Source: [Mycobacterium] stephanolepidis
Lineage (GTDB): Bacteria; Actinomycetota; Actinomycetes; Mycobacteriales; Mycobacteriaceae
DNA length: 64,000 nucleotides
NCBI RefSeq assembly: GCF_002356335.1
Contig: NZ_AP018165.1
Coordinates: 4,588,001 to 4,652,000 of the forward strand
Direction of reading: 5' to 3'
The notes beneath the pieces are model-generated. The model made no database searches. It was given only the letters and a program-made list of their open reading frames with translations, and was not told the origin of the DNA. The first letter of the stretch is position 1. The number at the start of each line of letters is the position of its first letter. Position numbers and translations under genes: made by a program. Below, piece by piece: positions 62,077 through 64,000 of the stretch.

Positions 62077-63248
62077 AACCCCACCTCCTGCGACTTGGGC
62101 ACCGTGATCTCCCATTCGGTGCCTGCACCCGGCGCTGTCTCCAGCAGGACGGCCCCGCCCAGATCAGCCACCCGGCCCAGAATCGATCGGGATACCCCCA
62201 TCCGTCCCTCACGTTCTGCCTGGTCCAGCCTGCCGTCGGCGATACCACTACCGTCGTCGCGCACCGTCACGACCACCGAATCCTCGAGATCTTCGATGAG
62301 CACGTAGGCGTGTGCCTGCGGCCCGGCGTGCAAGGCCACGTTGGACAGTGCGCTACGTACCACGGCCGCCAGCTCGCTGGCCATGTGCTGACCGATGAGC
62401 ACGGGAGAGCCCGGCGCCGAGACCGATACCGCGGTACTGGCCTGCGTGCGCAGGAGCGGGCGCAGATCGACCAATTCGTCGTCGGCCAACATCGTCTGGG
62501 TAGCACCCGAGATCAGCTCCCGGAGAGCCACTTCCTGCTCACCTGCGATGGCGGCCAGCTCCGCTGTCGGACCGCCGATCTCAGTGCCCCGCCGTTTCAC
62601 GTAGGACAGCACCTGAAGTACCCCGTCGTGCACCTGCCGTGCGAGCCGTTCGCGTTCGATGGCCGCTGCGGCCGCACGCTCCGCGCGCCGCAGTTCATGA
62701 AAGGTGCGCTTCGCGGTGGTGGATGCGGCGCCAATCGCGAGCCCCACCACCACCAAGGCCGGCATGGTGGAATCGAGCCACAGTGCACTCACGGGCAGCC
62801 CACGCGCGGCGATGCTGATGGCGGCCAGGACGAACCCCGAGATGACACCGGCGAGCTGCCCGCGCAGCAGGCCCATGGACACCACCGCATTGGCAACCCA
62901 CAGCGTGGTCGGCAGGGTTTGATGTCCGCTGTACCACTGCACATCGACTACCAGCCGCCCGGCAAGCATCAGCGCAATGACGATCACCTGATCGCACAGC
63001 ACCAGCTGCCAGCGTCGAAGCCAGTTGCGCGACAGTGCGACTGCCGCGAATCCTGTCCATATCGCCATGCCCGCATACAGTGCCCAGCTCAGTGCTTGCC
63101 GGTCGTAATGGGTGTAAGAGGTCAGCTGTGAGGCCAACAACGCGTACCCAAAACTCGCCAATCGGAACACCTGCGCGGCACGCCACAGCGATGCCGTCGG
63201 ATCGTTACCGCTCACCCAACGTGGGACGGTTCCGTGTCCGGATGCCAT
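62073..63248 (-). CDS. Sensor histidine kinase (HisKA_3/NarX class)
   Basis: This 391-residue protein has about five to six membrane helices in the first 210 residues with short loops only, so it may sense a membrane signal. The dimerisation/phosphoacceptor motif is ERERLARQVHDGVLQVLSYV, and the ATPase domain has a noncanonical N-box (SALSNVALHA) and VRDDGSGIAD. It follows the AI-2E transporter by nine bases and overlaps the response regulator, so the three are one operon. Confidence 0.93.
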   Translation of the reverse strand: MASGHGTVPRWVSGNDPTASLWRAAQVFRLASFGYALLASQLTSYTHYDRQALSWALYAGMAIWTGFAAVALSRNWLRRWQLVLCDQVIVIALMLAGRLVVDVQWYSGHQTLPTTLWVANAVVSMGLLRGQLAGVISGFVLAAISIAARGLPVSALWLDSTMPALVVVGLAIGAASTTAKRTFHELRRAERAAAAAIERERLARQVHDGVLQVLSYVKRRGTEIGGPTAELAAIAGEQEVALRELISGATQTMLADDELVDLRPLLRTQASTAVSVSAPGSPVLIGQHMASELAAVVRSALSNVALHAGPQAHAYVLIEDLEDSVVVTVRDDGSGIADGRLDQAEREGRMGVSRSILGRVADLGGAVLLETAPGAGTEWEITVPKSQEVGL

Positions 63249-63257
63249 AACGGTCCG

Positions 63258-64000
63258 TCAGTCCTTGGGCGGAGCCGGGCCCAATTCCGGCACACCGTTG
63301 CTTGGACCGGCGCCGACTGCGGGCGGGCCCCCGTCGGGCACCATCTCTGGGTCGAGGATTTCCGCTTCCTCTTCTCCCTCAACCAGATACGGATCGGCGG
63401 AATCCTCGGGTTCGATGAGGGCCCGGATCGCGGTGTTGAGCACCGCGACGGTCGGCACCGCCAGAAGTGCGCCGATGATTCCGCCCAATACGCCGCCCGC
63501 GGCGATGGACAACACCACCGCCAGCGCGTGGATCTGCACCGCATGGCCCATGATGAGCGGTTGCAGCACATGGCCTTCCACCTGCATCACCACAATCACG
63601 ATGACCAAGATCATCAACGCGGTAAAGGCGCCCTTGGTGATGAGCGCGATGAATACCGCCACGAAACCGGAGATCGCCGCACCGATGATGGGGATGAAAG
63701 CACCCAAGAACACCAGCGAGGCCAGCGGAAGCGCCAGCGGCACACTGAAAGCCGCGAGGCCCACGCCGATGCCGATGGCATCGACCAGTGCCACCGCGAC
63801 CGTGGCGCGCACGTAGCCGATCAGTGAGCCGAAGCCGAGGACACCGGCGCGACGCACCCGCGGCCGCACCGCCGTCGGGAAGATTCGGGTGACGAACTCC
63901 CAGATCTCCTTGCCGCCGTAGAGGAAAAAGATGGTGGTGAACAAGGTCAGCACCGCACCGGTGATGATCTCGGTGACCGTGGTGGCCGTGGCCAGCGCCC
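63258..64000 (-). CDS. AI-2E family transporter (5' end outside window), Rv0205-like
   Basis: These are the C-terminal 247 residues of a polytopic AI-2E/PerM-family protein: [40 protein letters not shown], and [20 protein letters not shown] are family blocks, followed by an acidic and proline-rich tail ([18 protein letters not shown]). The reading frame is open to the window edge, so the start is beyond it. In M. tuberculosis Rv0205 lies next to mmpL3; here they are 18 kb apart. Confidence 0.9.
   Translation of the reverse strand, partial: ALATATTVTEIITGAVLTLFTTIFFLYGGKEIWEFVTRIFPTAVRPRVRRAGVLGFGSLIGYVRATVAVALVDAIGIGVGLAAFSVPLALPLASLVFLGAFIPIIGAAISGFVAVFIALITKGAFTALMILVIVIVVMQVEGHVLQPLIMGHAVQIHALAVVLSIAAGGVLGGIIGALLAVPTVAVLNTAIRALIEPEDSADPYLVEGEEEAEILDPEMVPDGGPPAVGAGPSNGVPELGPAPPKD

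Noticed and set aside
1..64000. tRNA, rRNA, CRISPR arrays, insertion sequences or phage integrases
   Set aside because: None recognised; reading both strands showed no cloverleaf, spaced repeat array, or transposase/integrase motif.

Overview
The window is chromosomal DNA from a high-GC actinobacterium with mycolic acids. MmpL3, the arabinosyltransferase AftD, a DUF3068 PgfA-type protein, a yrbE/mce operon, LpqN-type lipoproteins, F420-type oxidoreductases and GTP-dependent PEP carboxykinase together point to a mycobacterium. Protein similarity and gene order suggest a rapid grower of the Mycobacteroides abscessus/chelonae group, but this rests on recall and no database was searched. Much of the window follows, in rearranged form, the M. 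tuberculosis block Rv0205-Rv0237.

Layout. 1-8.1 kb: two DGPF/YCII proteins, an orphan fatty-acyl-AMP ligase divergent from two CYP140-like P450s, the lipoprotein glycosidase LpqI, and an ECF42-type sigma factor. 8.1-13.05 kb: an accessory island bounded by a 31-bp direct repeat. It carries two paralogous LpqN-like lipoproteins and a translationally coupled cassette (two WXG100-like proteins, a PD-(D/E)XK nuclease-toxin candidate, a HEAT-repeat immunity candidate and a YbaB-like protein). 13-27 kb: envelope genes, namely a Tat-exported sulfatase, a discoidin-type protein, the small DUF2613 protein, AftD, an acyltransferase, PgfA, a polytopic protein, a glycosyltransferase and a methyltransferase. 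27-34 kb: a coupled kinase/lipocalin-like/aldehyde dehydrogenase operon, an MFS transporter, 3-hydroxyisobutyrate dehydrogenase and a CtaG-like protein. 34-45 kb: a small protein, an LLM oxidoreductase, PckG, a DUF6802-like protein, a pair of degenerate GTPases, TrmB, a NYN-domain protein and MmpL3. 45-63 kb: an 18-kb block lying between mmpL3 and the AI-2E transporter, which are neighbours in M. tuberculosis. It holds a TetR-controlled oxidative operon, a frameshifted DUF2339 gene, a TetR gene, a complete yrbEAB-mceABCDEF operon and a NarL-type two-component system. The AI-2E transporter runs off the right edge.

How the parts connect. Three copies of a TGTCGATTTCGG element, one before the ECF42 gene, one before the DGPF pair and one at the far end of the island, suggest a small ECF42 regulon whose sigma-gene promoter was split or duplicated when the toxin island arrived. 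Clear palindromes mark likely operators before the FAAL/P450 locus, the kinase/ALDH operon, the CtaG-like gene, the TetR/PF10118 operon, the DUF2339 gene and the mce operon. The most novel candidates are the toxin-immunity cassette, the proposed di-iron oxygenase/reductase operon and the FAAL/CYP140 locus. I saw no tRNA, rRNA, insertion sequence or CRISPR array.
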